Shown piece by piece: positions 35,340 to 47,087 of a stretch of DNA of 64,000 nucleotides (within the stretch, counting starts at the first letter, position 1; every line of letters begins with the position of its first letter). The notes under the pieces were generated by a model. That model was not told the origin of the DNA, ran no database searches, and worked only from the letters and a program-made list of their open reading frames with translations. Position numbers and translations under genes: made by a program. Source of the stretch: Ectocarpus siliculosus (taxonomy: Eukaryota; Sar; Phaeophyceae; Ectocarpales; Ectocarpaceae); NCBI GenBank assembly GCA_000310025.1, contig FN649728.1, positions 440,595 through 504,594 of the forward strand. The letters run 5' to 3'.

Positions 35340-35542
35340 CAGTTTTTTGGGGTCCGCGACACTGTGATGAGCAAGTTGCCGTTGCAAAACACAAATGCAC
35401 GCATTCCGGCGCATTCTGATGGGTAGGCCGTTCTCAAATCTGTATTGGCTCTAAAGTAACGGTACACCTGTCGGTTCTTGACGAAATGACAAGATGAGTC
35501 CGTCCCCATTTCCATTCTCAAGCCTGAAACAATAAGCAACAA
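35340..35542 (-). pseudogene. possible Ty1/copia protease-region remnant
   Basis: The minus-strand frame contains GTDSSCHFVKNRQVYRYFR, then about 28 residues, then GNLLITV. This resembles the copia pattern of an Asp-Ser-Gly-like catalytic site, a His-Phe/Val motif and a GxGdv-type strand. The canonical DSG is DSS here, and no neighbouring gag or integrase was recognised. Tentative. Confidence 0.35.
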
Positions 35543-37199
35543 GAAAAAAACAGCTTGGGATTAGCAACGCCGACGATATTCGTCGGCTTGCTTTCAACAA
35601 TCTCTATATAGTCTCAGTTTTTTTTACTCCGACAGGAGAGTGTAAATCTGCAACCTCTAGAGCCAGACGGTTTTGCTAGACGCACGCAGTAGACCTCCCC
35701 AAACTACCGATTGGCAAAGACCATTCAAGGGTATTGCACGCGCACATAGAAGTATCTGGTACCTCGTTGGGCACCGATGGTTTGGCTGAAGGTCGAACAT
35801 GCAGTAGACCTTCTCTATAGCCCGAACGGTGAAGGCCATTTAACGTGTACACGCATCTACAGGTACCTATTATCCGCTGAAACGTTACCCACTTCAGGAA
35901 TCAGGCCAGCCGTCTCTACTTCTATCTTCGAGATGCGCTTGCAACACCACGGATGTTGGCAGATCAAGAATGCGAAGAAGATGCCTTCGATGCTTCCGTG
36001 AGCTCCTCCAAGCAGTCCTTACACACCCATTCATTGTTTCCGACTTTAGTCCTCCGCAGCTGCGTTGTCAAGCCGGGTACATCAGAACATACGAGCGAAA
36101 CAGTAGACCGAGGTGGAGAAAATCAAGAAGGACGAAGGACACGGTCAAATTTCGCGAGAGGGGCACCAAGAGGGAGACAAACGCAGAAACGTTTGTACGG
36201 TCAACGTTCACGGGACTGGGGTGGCAAGGAACCGACACGATGCTACCACCTCTCGGACCAGCTATCATCCTGGCCGTTTCTCCCTCGACGAAGCACTGAT
36301 TACCAACAACTGTTCTAGATTCTTCCAATTTTCGACAATCCGCATCCGTTGTCAATGGGGTCATTCTTTCCTACGTTCTTGGTTCGACGGTGTGGTTGGC
36401 ACACAGTTCACACCAGAGTTAGTATTTGAGCTCTTGCGATTCGCATAATTTATTTTCGCTCGCGACCAGACAAGGTGGCGACGACACGACAAGAAGAGGA
36501 TATATCTTGCACCAGGGCATTGGTTCTGTCTCCGACCTGGTTCCGATCTACGGACTCGGGTTCCTTCTCTTCTTCAATCTGCCGTACCGCCTCCTCGCAG
36601 AGGCTCCCCACAAGCGCCTGCAAGGGTAAATGGAGCGGTACGAAGGTCCATGCGAAAGTAGTCGATCAGAGAGCATCACCCCGTAGCAGCAAGTGATGCG
36701 CTGGTGTTGTACATCAGGCACGGGTTGGTTTTCCTCCTGTCAAACCGTGTTCACTTTGAGAGAACCAAGGCCAATTCCTGAGTGCAGAACAGCCCTCGGC
36801 CGAGAGCAAGCCGGAACCGAGATGAGCCCCGGCACGTTATTTAGTGCGCTCTATGTGGTTGGTAACAGTATGAGTAATGGGCCAAAGATTGGTTTGGGAA
36901 TCAAGTGACAGCAGGCCAATATGGATGTGAAATGAAGAACGATTTCGAATCCGTTGACCAGGTGTTAGGGCGCATCAGGTTTGTCTCCGAAGCACGCGCG
37001 CCGATGCGCCCACACCCACATTCTCTCTCGTGAATTTCCGAGACACTCCGGTGATGAACATATTTTCAAAATCGCCGTTTAACATCCCACTTTACTCAGT
37101 ACCCACCAGACCGCTTGGGAGGTTGCGTTCTTGTGGAGATTATACAAAAGGTCGGCAGTATATCCATGACCGGACCGGGGGTCCCGGTGGGCGCTGTAC
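35543..37199. other. no gene confirmed; weak minus-strand exon candidates
   Basis: If the C1 exon at 37371-37200 continues, its downstream exons should lie here. The best candidate is minus 36628-36548: acceptor CCCTTGCAG, frame ALVGSLCEEAVRQIEEEK and so on, donor CAG|GTCGGA. A weaker one near 36060-35975 encodes NEWVCKDCLEELTEAS. The plus strand over the first candidate is also open between AG and GT (a hydrophobic peptide with YGLGFLLFFNLPYRLL), so I cannot decide the strand. Confidence 0.3.
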
Positions 37200-37371
37200 C
37201 TGGAGATTCGAGGAGTGGCAGCTCCTGTGCGCCACAGAGTTGCAGACGAAGCACCCCAGAAAGTTATTCCCGATGGACACGAGTCGGTCGCAGTACCCGC
37301 AGAAGGCGTTCCGATCCCACACCGCTTTCCAAGGGTGATGTGATCGGTAGACACAGTCAGCAATGACATTC
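37200..37371 (-). CDS. C1-type (phorbol ester/DAG-like) zinc-finger exon
   Basis: The minus-strand frame reads SHHPWKAVWDRNAFCGYC, a 12-residue spacer, CFVC, NSVAHRSC. The pattern H-x12-C-x2-C-x12-C-x2-C-x4-H-x2-C fits a C1 domain, one residue short in the middle spacer; the last Cys of the domain would fall in the next exon. The donor is clear (CTCCAG|GTACAG at 37200/37199). The upstream edge at about 37371 uses a weak acceptor. C1 domains bind diacylglycerol or act as protein-interaction modules in diacylglycerol kinases, PKC-like kinases and Rho regulators. The full protein is not resolved. A minus-strand frame at about 37935-37640 (a hydrophobic start with Arg-rich and Glu-rich stretches) may be an upstream exon. 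Confidence 0.55.
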
Positions 37372-39608
37372 TCCTCGGAAACGCGTTGAGTTAAGTCGGA
37401 CGGTGTGGCGTGAAGCCCCTTGATGGCTCTCAAGCTGATTTCGGCGTGCGGGGACGAAGATGGCGAAGCATCACATGGAGGGGGAGGGGGGTGACATTGC
37501 GTGTACAAGAGAGTTCTTGATATCAACGTATAAAAAGGTTACGCTGAGAGATGCTGAAGAGACAGGGGGGGGTTGTAGAACGCCTGGTTTGGCCCGCATG
37601 TCCATCAATAAATTTGCTCATCGATGTTCCAATTCTCACACCTCTTGCCGGACGAATGCCCTGAGAAGCCATGGAAGGCCATACATTTCAGAGAAGACGT
37701 GTCCATGGTCTCTGTCTCGGCTCGCAGCTTCGAGCGGAGCAACTGTTTCAATCTAGCCCTCCTCCATAGAACGGCAGGGCGTCGTTCAGACTTTTGCTCT
37801 TCTTCCTCACCCTCTCCGTCGTCCTCCCCTGTTGGGACTTCGCGTCGGAGTCTCCTTAGCAGGGTAAAGCGGGCACAGGTAATATGCGAGGCCACAAAAT
37901 GGTGGGCAACAAAAACAGCAGTGTACATCGCATAGAGATGAGGGGGACAGGAGCACTGTCGCCACCGCTGCAAGTTTTTCTGTGGGACCTTAGTCGTGGG
38001 GGGCACCGCAAAGGCTGTTTCGGTGTTCCGCTGTCTTTGCCGCAAAGTTAAAACAAAAACAGACGTATTCGGCGTTACCCTGAAGCCATGTCGCTCCCCG
38101 CGTGGGCAATCAGCGCAGAGGACGACTGCGAGAGGTGGCAAATCTCAACCTGTCGCCTCCGATCTTCATCCTTGCTATCATCCGACCGTGCCTGCGTCAC
38201 GCCGTGACACGAGGAAATGACGGGAGATGGGAGACTTGCGTTCAACGTGCGGTGCAGCTCAGGCATATGCTGCTTCAATGACGGCATTTTGGTTTCACCA
38301 ATGACTACGTCTCTCGTGTTGTTTCCGTCTTCACGTGCGTTGAGTGGTGGGGCTACGGTTTCACTGTTGTTGTTGCACAGACGATTCGAAAAAAAAAATG
38401 TACGGAGGTGAAAAGAACTCCTGTACACGAAAGCTTCCGGGGCTGAGCAGGATTCCCCAATAGCGCGTTGTTTGCCCCGGGAGGAGACCTTTGCGTAAAG
38501 CAGCAACACCGCCTGGGATAAACAACAAGACCATCCTGCGCGGAAACCTGTAGTCGACAATTTATTCTTCGAACTTATTTTCAGTGCCTGACCACCTGCA
38601 GCCATCGACACACTGCATGAACGGCAGATCAATCCTCACAGAGACATCCAATCTAGCACGAAATTCCCATTTCCTGCTCTCGGTTGCGTCATCTCCTGAG
38701 CTTGTCTGTCCAAACTGGGAGTTTTCCGTTGGCTGGTGTGGCGCTACCGTTACATGCACCCCTGGCTCTTGGCCTGTTGAACACGATATTTCCATCAGGC
38801 TTGAAACACGACGAGACGCCGAAAACCAAGTCGCAACAATCAATCGCCGCTGGGACGTACTGTAGTCTTCGTGCTACGTGCTACGTGGCCCAACCCTTCA
38901 TCGTTTTGCTCGAAATGCGTCTCACCAGGCGAAGCTGCTGCCACACTCGACTGCGGAGAGTATCCTCCTCCCCCGACGAGCAAAAATTTGGTGGTCCATG
39001 GTCTAAATGCATGATTCCATGCACAAAGCAGCACAGTCGAGGGTTCTTGATGCCGGATGGATCGGCGAATGCCTGCTCGTCTCACACAGAGCTCTTTCTA
39101 TGCTGTGACTTTCTGAATTATTAGCAAGAGAAGCACCGCCAACGCTCCACACATTGGACTGCCTGACGTTCCGGAGCAGAAAAACCCATGCATAACGAAA
39201 GTAGACAAGCCGGTGGTAGTTGCGCCGCACCTGCCCCGAACCGTCACGTGTAGGTGGTTTGGCCTCGTCCGGCTCTATTTTTTTTGCTCTGCCCTCTGCC
39301 CGCTGCCCATCGTCCGTCACCAGTCACCAGATTGACAAACTCGGCCCCCGCAGCTCGGCCCCGGTGTCACAGACGAAGTGGAGCGAAGCACATCACAGCG
39401 GATACGGTTGACCAGGACAAATCATGTGGATTGTGCGAAGTGGCATGGTAGTCTAGCTGTTTTCGGTGGATTTGGTGAAAGTGGACGCTTGAGGGCTGCA
39501 GTTCCCTGGCTCCAGCGGGGTTGTCTGGTACACAGGGCGTTTAGGCGACGGAGGTGTTTCACAGGGCAGAGAAAACCCTCCTGTGGACCCTGTGGTGTGG
39601 TGTGGGCA
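37372..39608. other. no confirmed gene
   Basis: The stretch contains the possible upstream exon of the C1 protein (minus, about 37935-37640) and protein-like but unassigned minus frames at 38843-38562 and 39085-38840. None has a recognisable domain. Confidence 0.35.
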
Positions 39609-42600
39609 ATGTCTTTATCACAGGAGGAGATAGATGCCTGCCAGGAAGCTTTTCGAGAGGTGGACGTGGGCAGGCGGGGGAACATCAACGTGTGGGAGCT
39701 CCGCATCGTTCTCCAGGGTAAGTGCCCCCCTTACGTCCCACAACGAACGAATTTGAGCGAACGCCAGCTTTCTGAGCACAACAAGAGTGGGATGCGGCAC
39801 AAGATAGGGAGACCTGCTCGCGTAGAGCGCTCACCCTCTTGGTGCGACGAGCCACTCGGAGTAACTCGGGAGGGGGTCAACACTGCCGCATCAATACTAT
39901 CACCACAGCCACTTTGGAGGCGGAATTCGAAGCACCTTCGGAAATCTTGCCGATGCTACACACTCCTACACGGAGGCGGTGCACACGAACACTTACGGCC
40001 CTAGGACACATGGAAGAGTACAACTGTTCTACTGCGCATTATGCGGATGGGTGGATGACGAAGAAGACGAGGAATCGGTTGTTGTCTACATATGTACCGG
40101 TACTGCGGCAGAAAAGTGTGAACTGCGAGTAAACCAATAAATCCAAACGTTTGACACTTGCTGGCCCAACACTCGCAGCCGCTGGCCCCAATCCCCAGCG
40201 GGTCGCCCAAGAAAAATTGAGGCTTACGGTAGGTTTTGCTATGTACACAGTTCAAGAAATGGGGCCTGTTACGTAGTACAGAACGCGCAGCAATCAAAGA
40301 GGCCTCAAACCTTTCATCCCGCAGCAGCAACCTTCGGCAGCACGGTAACAGCAGCCCTGAAGCCTTCAGCAGGCTTGCCAATGCCTCGTGATGCCCATGA
40401 ACTTCCGCCCTCTGGAATGATTCCAAGGCACGCTCTCCAGTATCGTCTGTAGCCCTCCTTTTGGTAGCTTGTGGAGCAAGTCGGAACTTGATCGAAATTC
40501 GTGCGCGTACTATAGTCTACGCCACAGACCCTGACGCAGTTTCTGAGATGCGCAGCATGTGTGGGTCGGGCTTTACATCGGCCGATGGAGCAAGCCTAAA
40601 CGAAGTAGTGAATGGCAGCGGATGAGAGTTCCGCTGACGTTCGTTCGGGCTCAGGTCAACTCCAACTACGAACAGACATCCCCAGCTTTCGCTGCCCTCG
40701 CCGCTGCCTTTCATCGTATTGGGTACATGAGACTCGAGTGATGTGCATCATGTTTTTGGGTCCACCCAAGCAGACAGAGTTTCCCTTCCTTGCACCGCGG
40801 ATCCATCGAGACAAAAAAAAAAAATGCAATCTCATGGCTCGTTGTTGCCATCGAGGATTGGCAATGTGACGTCGGAGATGCTGCACTAAAGCTCCGGCCT
40901 ACTCGCCCTCGAACTCTTCGACCCGCCCTGTAGAAAACCTACGTACCTTGTTGGGCAAAGGTTTGGAGAGGTACCGAAACAATTTTGGATCAAAAGCTTT
41001 GCGAAACGAAGGGTAACACCCGATGGGTGAGACTGAAAACAGGTGTGGGATTCCGGAATGATGACATTGGTTACTTCCCTATGAGTCGACCTGGGACGGG
41101 AAATTTCCCTCTTGTGAGGGATTGAAGCTGCGAGCATGCTCCCAGCAAGAACTGGGCAAACATCTAAACCACCCCCATGCTCTTCTACCTTTTCATGGTG
41201 TGCAGTATTCACCGAATCGATGGATAGATAGAGGTTTGCCTGCCACGCACTACCACAAGAGCAACACGTCGGGGCAACGGCCATTTTTCATCTTGCCTCG
41301 CTGAGCCTCGTCACGCACCAGCTCCTTAAGCACTCGCTGCCTTGCTAAAATCAAACAAAATAAAATCAAACAAAACAAACTGGGGCACGCCCATTTGTAA
41401 TGCGATAAACTCCGCCGAGACGATGCTAAGCTGCAGTCTCTGTTGGGCCAGAACGGGCGCGGAAAGGGCCAAGAGCGATACAGCCAGAGGTATCTAGTCT
41501 ACTGGAAATGTTTTCGTTCCTTCGTCCAGGACATTTCCATCTCTTTATTGTTCCCGTGGGAATCTTCTACACCTCTCATGCTTGGAGAACCTTCTAACGA
41601 CTCGCAACCCTGCCCTGCCCTGCCCTTGTTCTCCTTCGTCACGCCGCCACACGTGGCCGGCGCCGCTGAAAACGGACGGGATATCCTCCCGGGGCAAAAC
41701 CGCAGAGCTCGGGCAGAACCCCACCGACAAGGAGTTTTTCGAGGTGGTTAGCACGGTGGACCGGGAGATGAAGGGCCTCATCGGTAAGAGTTAATGTTTT
41801 GTTTTCACGGTGGTTCTGGCACACTCATTCCAGCCAAGTGACGCTCTGCGGGCCACGCAAATGGTGGTCGGTTCATCCATTTGGTTTTTGGCGGGTGTGC
41901 GGACTGTTGTCTGTCGATAGAGATGCGTTCGTTGTGTAATAATGGATGAAGAAAAAAAAACATGAGGTGCTCTCCTGGCAAGCCGGCGGTGGTCGGTTCA
42001 TCCATCCGCGTTTTTGTCAGAGAGTTCCCCCCGGGAACCTAGGTTGCAGCGGTTTGGTTGAGATGGTCGGCTACTGTGCTGCCGTATCACCAAATAGCTT
42101 GCAAAAAGGCGGACGAGTTCCATTATGGATTGTCGGGACGTCAGGGTGCAGGCTGAATCAGGCGTGGGGTACGGGCACTGCTGTCTGCTTGCATGTTGAT
42201 TGGCTGCTGGGCACCCCAGTTTCCGAGGAGTAGTTGAAACAACCACCAGCGATTGTCGGAACACGTGACAACAGACGTCACCGAAAAGTACTAGCAGCAC
42301 CGGCACAAGCACACACGTTATCGACTCTTCACTATCAACAGGGTAGATATGCCTTCGCGCTTTCCCCAGCAGCCTTCGACGGGAGCAACAGGGCAAGCAT
42401 TGCGTGGCCTGTTCTCGGGTAGGCGCGCCTCTATGCAATCTTTGGCCGCGGCTCGCGGTATTGGCTTGCCTGCGGGTGGGGGAGTCAGCGTTCAATCTCA
42501 GATACTCTCTGTACCCGAATGTCGGGGGGGGAAGTATTTCGCGGACGAGTATTGTAGGCTGCCGGCACATCACTCTTTGTTTCAAGGTGACATTGCATTG

Positions 42601-44492
42601 TCTCATGATGCCGTTCGTGAGCTTCATGCGCCCGGTGTGGGTCGAGTTGCGACGATAATGGAAAGGAATGCCCACACCAGTCTGCGGATACGATATGGAC
42701 GCATATCTGTAAGGATAGTGCCGTAATCCCTCGGAGCTATATCAGGACTGGAAATCGGTAATCAGGTCGGGTGGATAAGAGGCTTATTTTTTCTTTTATT
42801 TTTCAAGGGGAAGGTCGACAGTAGCACCACCCCCTGAAGGCCTCGGAGTTATTCTAATGGTGGACGTTGGCCGAACGCGGTGGACGAGCACGTATTTGAG
42901 CGACAGCAGTCGGCGCCAAAACTTCAGGCTGTTCGACTTTACACACCAGGGCGCCCTCTTGGTTCCAATTTTTGTAACTAGTCCAGCGGCGTCCGTAGAT
43001 TTCAGCTCAATTGTCGATGGGAATTCCTTATAGCCTGTGCTAACATGGCCACTAATGGCACGCGTTTGTGTATGTGTGTTGCTGAAGGGTACGAAGACCC
43101 GCTCCCTTTTTCGTACCGTTTGTTATCCAGCCCATCGTCAATGGTCCCCACAGCTTCATGGATGGTCAGGTCCCAACTCCTTCTATTATCCTTGTTCGTT
43201 CTCGCTGTCGGAGTCGGAGACATCCATTGCTTCCATTCGTCTGGTCGGATGGAACGCTCTCACAGCACCACACTCCCTCCCTCATTGCGACGGCAGTCTA
43301 AACTCCTCCCGCGTTTCCATTGCCTCGTTTACCTGGCCCAGACTTCACCTCCTTTTTGAAGATTGTCGCCAGCCAGAAGAGCGTCCGGAGCATCTGGTCT
43401 GGCGACAGCGGAGATTTAGGTGCGCATCAATGCCATCGGTCTGCGAGCCTTGATTGAAAGGGTCAGGCAGGGGTGTTGGGTTGACAGGGTATCTGAACCG
43501 GTTGCACTGGGATAATGACGTTCATAATCGGCGTAGATTCAGAGCCGTTTGGTGCTAGAATCGCATATTACCGGCTCAACACCACTACCCACCAGCAACA
43601 ACAACAATCACAATCACAACCACCATATTTCCACTGCCATAACGACAACACCAACAATGAAAGAAATTGTACCGTACCAGCACCAATATGTCCTGGGCAC
43701 TCGCGTGTATGGGCGCGAACATTCTCTTTCCTGAGCTCCAGAAGAGACTGTGCGTTGGCGTTCGGGAAAACGGCAAACAACAAGTTTCATATGTAACTTA
43801 CTCCGAAATCCTGAGTGGCGGCTACCACGTCGGTCCGCACTAGGTGTTTGGCAGCTGGCTTTCAATTTCAATGAGATTCATTGACGCTCACGGGAGCTGG
43901 GGAGGTACTCCCGCATATTGGTTGGTTTTGGTTTTCTTCGGATATGGAATTTCCGAAGGCCATTTACACAACAAGAACTGGGGCACCCCCCTTATGGCGA
44001 CGACGACTTGTTTTGATGCTTTTGTGAAAGCCGGGTGAGATGAGACGAGGAGGTTGGCGTGGTCGGATATTACATGTAAGGCCTGGCGCCGTGAATAATC
44101 TTGATGTGGCACCACATCAGAGCCCTTGTCAGGACCCTTCTCTCAGGTCCGTCGAGTATTTTGACCTGCATGGAGCGACGGTGGTACTGAATACACCACT
44201 ACTTCCTTGATACGAAGGTCTTCTTTTTCTTTTGCCGGTCACGGAATATTGTCCTGATGTCCCATGCACCCCACCCGGTCGCCTCGCTCGCTCTGCCAAA
44301 GTCGACGCCTTCGTGGCTTGCGGTGGAAACCCGGACGAGACTGGGTCCGCGGACGTCGACAAGATCGTCAAGATCGTCAAGACAGACTTCGGCCTGGACG
44401 TCGACATCGAGGCCATCATCGACACACTTGACGTCGACGGGGCGGGACAGCTAGGGTTCGCCCAGTTCAAGGAGATGTTGACGGCCTCGTGA
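39609..44492 (+). CDS. EF-hand calmodulin-like protein, resembles outer-arm dynein light chain LC4
   Basis: Exons 39609-39717, 41706-41783, 43342-43419 and 44302-44492 join in phases 1, 1 and 1 to give about 151 residues. The start MSLSQEEIDACQEAFREVD and then ELRIVLQELGQNPTDKEF match the calmodulin/troponin C fold (LxELGQNPT). The third exon gives FTSFLKIVASQK. The last gives DAFVACGGNPDETGSADVDK and later DTLDVDGAGQLGFAQFKEML. The FVACGGNPD-x-TG arrangement is what I associate with axonemal dynein LC4-type light chains, which sense calcium in flagella. Loop ligands are mostly degenerate (DVGRRGNINVWE; DVDGAGQLGFAQ ends in Gln instead of Glu), so calcium binding may be weak. EF-hand identity is firm; the dynein role is inferred. 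Introns are 1-2 kb and one holds a dispersed repeat near 41910. Confidence 0.82.
41906..41965 (+). repeat. dispersed repeat family, short copy
   Basis: GTCGATAGAGATGCGTTCGT then TGTGTAATAATGGATGAAG and an A run match the end of the elements at 5218-5430 and 56720-56865. It lies inside an intron of the EF-hand gene. Confidence 0.5.
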
Positions 44493-45808
44493 AGAGTATA
44501 ATCGCTCTCGGGGAGCGCTTGGATAGTCGGAAATGTTGAGGGTCGTTTTGGGGACCCCGGCAGCCTTTCCATGGAAGGAAAGCCGTGACTCGTGGAGCAA
44601 TGCGTAGGTGAAGCAGGACTGATGTTTTGCGGGGTGTTTCGTGCATAGGGTATGGGATGTCTCGTCGATGCACAAGGGGCCAGGTCGTCGTTTTGCAGGG
44701 CAGGCTGAAAATGAGCGACGTTTGAGGGGTTGTGTTCCAACAGTCAGACTGTATCGGGTGTATGAACGGTATCAATGTTGGATAAGGTGGGACTTTCGCT
44801 ACATTGTTCAACAGAGGCTACTGTCCAGGAAGACCTCTAGGAGAAAAAAACAGTTGTATTTCATTCGAAGCAAGGAACACGCTGCAAGTTAAACAAATCT
44901 AAATCTATCCTTGTGAGGTGTAGTGCAACTGTACACGATGTTTGTATTGTCTTGTGTTGGTTCAAAGTGAACAATCAGTTCGCTGTGGAAGAGAGGTGCC
45001 TTGACATAGACGCTAGATGTTTGAGTTTGCGTCCGGACCCTGCCTGAATGCTGGATAGCAAAACTCGTACGATGGAACGCCCCGTCCAGTACACCCAATC
45101 GGAACACAACTTGCGACGACCAACGCGAATGGACGAAACGTCATATATCCGGAACACAAATGCGAGAAAAATGTAGCTGACGCTCGCCGAAAACTCGCCG
45201 TACAGGCCAAGCCGCAACGAACGGCCCCTAAATTGCTAAATTGTAGCCGACAGTCTTTGGGAGGTGTCGCGGTGGCACGTGACCTAGAGCTTCGCATACA
45301 ACCTTGGGGCAAGAGAGCGGACCACCTGCAACTACCCCCGCACCAGAGGCCGCTATAGGGCGTGTTACGGCACCACCTGTTGGTGAACACGCAGCAAAAA
45401 ACGCCTCGACTGGGGGACTCGTGATTGCCCCAACCGAACATACTTACAACTGCATTTCGGCAACCTCCAGACTTGACCGTCATTTTCAAACTGTTTTCTG
45501 CGGTTCGACGACGACACGGACGGAATAAACCGCAAGACGCGGAACTGTCATCTGCAGAATAGGCGGTACATCTCTCGGAACGTCTCTTTTCGTGGGATCA
45601 GGAAGACCACCAAGATACCGGGGAAGGATAAAACGGGCAGACACGTTCCTATTGGTCAACACCGGCGCCTCCGGAAAGCGGAATCACATTCCAACGTTTC
45701 ATTTGCTCTGTACTCATTCGCACGCGCCCCTCTTCTCACAACTATCGCCCACCCGCATCACACCAATATTTCTCAAGTCTTCTTCACAAGCGACTTATTT
45801 CAAAACTC
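44493..45808. other. intergenic, nothing recognised
   Basis: This stretch is the EF-hand gene 3' UTR plus spacer. A minus-strand frame of 203 codons (44740-44129) overlaps the last EF-hand exon antisense and is a shadow. Confidence 0.5.
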
Positions 45809-47087
45809 ATGTCGACGGGACTCAAGACAAGACCAAGGGACCTGCGTTAGGTCAAGTTCGACCGCCAGCTTGTCTTGCTTCGCCGTCGTCGTGGTTTGTG
45901 CTGCCTTTGCTCATGCCCCCCCTCATCTCACGCACACCTTCTTTCCTATCACTTCTTTCTCTGCACGTTGATTTTTACCAAGCAAGGCGGCAACCCTTGC
46001 AACTGTGGCACCAAGCGTTCCGCTGGAGGCTGCTCCTACGGGTAAGTATGAAAACATCCACAGCAAATCTGTTGTTTAATGTGGCACTACTACGGTAATC
46101 CCGAAGCAGAATTCACTCAAAACATCTGCGAGGTTCTGTGCACTCTACATAGATTACCTCGATTGTGCTGTTTCATACAAGATCGAAAATATTTAGGTCT
46201 CCCGAGAATACTCCTACGCGGAAACGAGGCCGTCAAGACAGCAAATTTAGTTGTCCTCCACTGCTGGTGATGCTATGCTCTTCCAAGGGGCCACGTGAAA
46301 GACAGATTATTTCATATACGGTTGGTTGTCATATCCTTACTGTCAACCAGTGTCATCTCGTTTCATTTTGCGCTCAGTTTACTGGCGAATGAATATATGC
46401 TGCTCCGTTTGGCAATACATTCCTCCAATGAATACATGTTCCGTGATTTCAGGGTGTACTGTTCGTGCGATAATCGCCACGTGTGAAAATAATATGGTGC
46501 TGCCGTTCGAGGCACCCCCTCTTTGATGTGTCTGGAGTCGCCGTTAATCAGACTCGCTGCAACATACGCACCCCAATGCGACCGTATGACAACATGTGTC
46601 CGTATGTGTGCGTATATATTATTTGCACCGACCGCGCTAACCGGCTGACCAATGAAAAGACGCCAGTCTATGTAGTAAGGTTGAAAACCCAAAAACACTT
46701 ATATCTGCCATGAACTGGCACCCCGTTAGAAGGCACCATGAGGGAGGCTATACTATCCTCCGGATCAAAGACAGAAACGGTAGTAACAGAAGAAAACTGC
46801 ACGCGTCTACCAAAAGGCGTTACCTTGCACTCTAGTTCGTTGTGGAGAGCTATCACAGTATGTGTGTGTGAATGTGACTCACAGCTTCATCCATTCATCG
46901 TAATCAAACACCCCCGCGTTTCTCCTGGATGTCTTCGGCCAAATACAGTAGTACCTCAAATCATTTTACCCTTCCCCCCAACAGTCCACCGCGGTTTTGA
47001 ACTCGTCTTGATTTTCTGTTATTCTGCAAACCTTGCAGCTGTGGCCAGAGTAACTCGTGCTCTTGCACCGGAGGTTGCTACCGATGA
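45809..47087 (+). CDS. small Cys-rich, metallothionein-like protein
   Basis: Proposed exons are 45809-45845, 45987-46041 and 47039-47087, in matching phases, for about 46 residues. The second and third exons give GNPCNCGTKRSAGGCSYG and CGQSNSCSCTGGCYR then TGA: seven Cys in 33 residues as CxC, C-x3-C and CxC-x3-C. This is the composition and spacing of metallothioneins, which chelate Cu, Zn or Cd in the cytosol; brown algae are known to have such proteins. Acceptors are good (TTTTTACCAAGCAAG and CTGCAAACCTTGCAG) and the second donor is GG|GTAAGT. The first exon (MSTGLKTRPRDL) is uncertain because its donor C|GTTAGG is weak. An alternative last exon at 46453-46486, also in phase, would end VYCSCDNRHV. 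Confidence 0.55.

Noticed and set aside
41998-42675. 225-codon minus-strand open frame
   Set aside because: It lies inside an intron of the EF-hand gene on the other strand and has no recognisable features.
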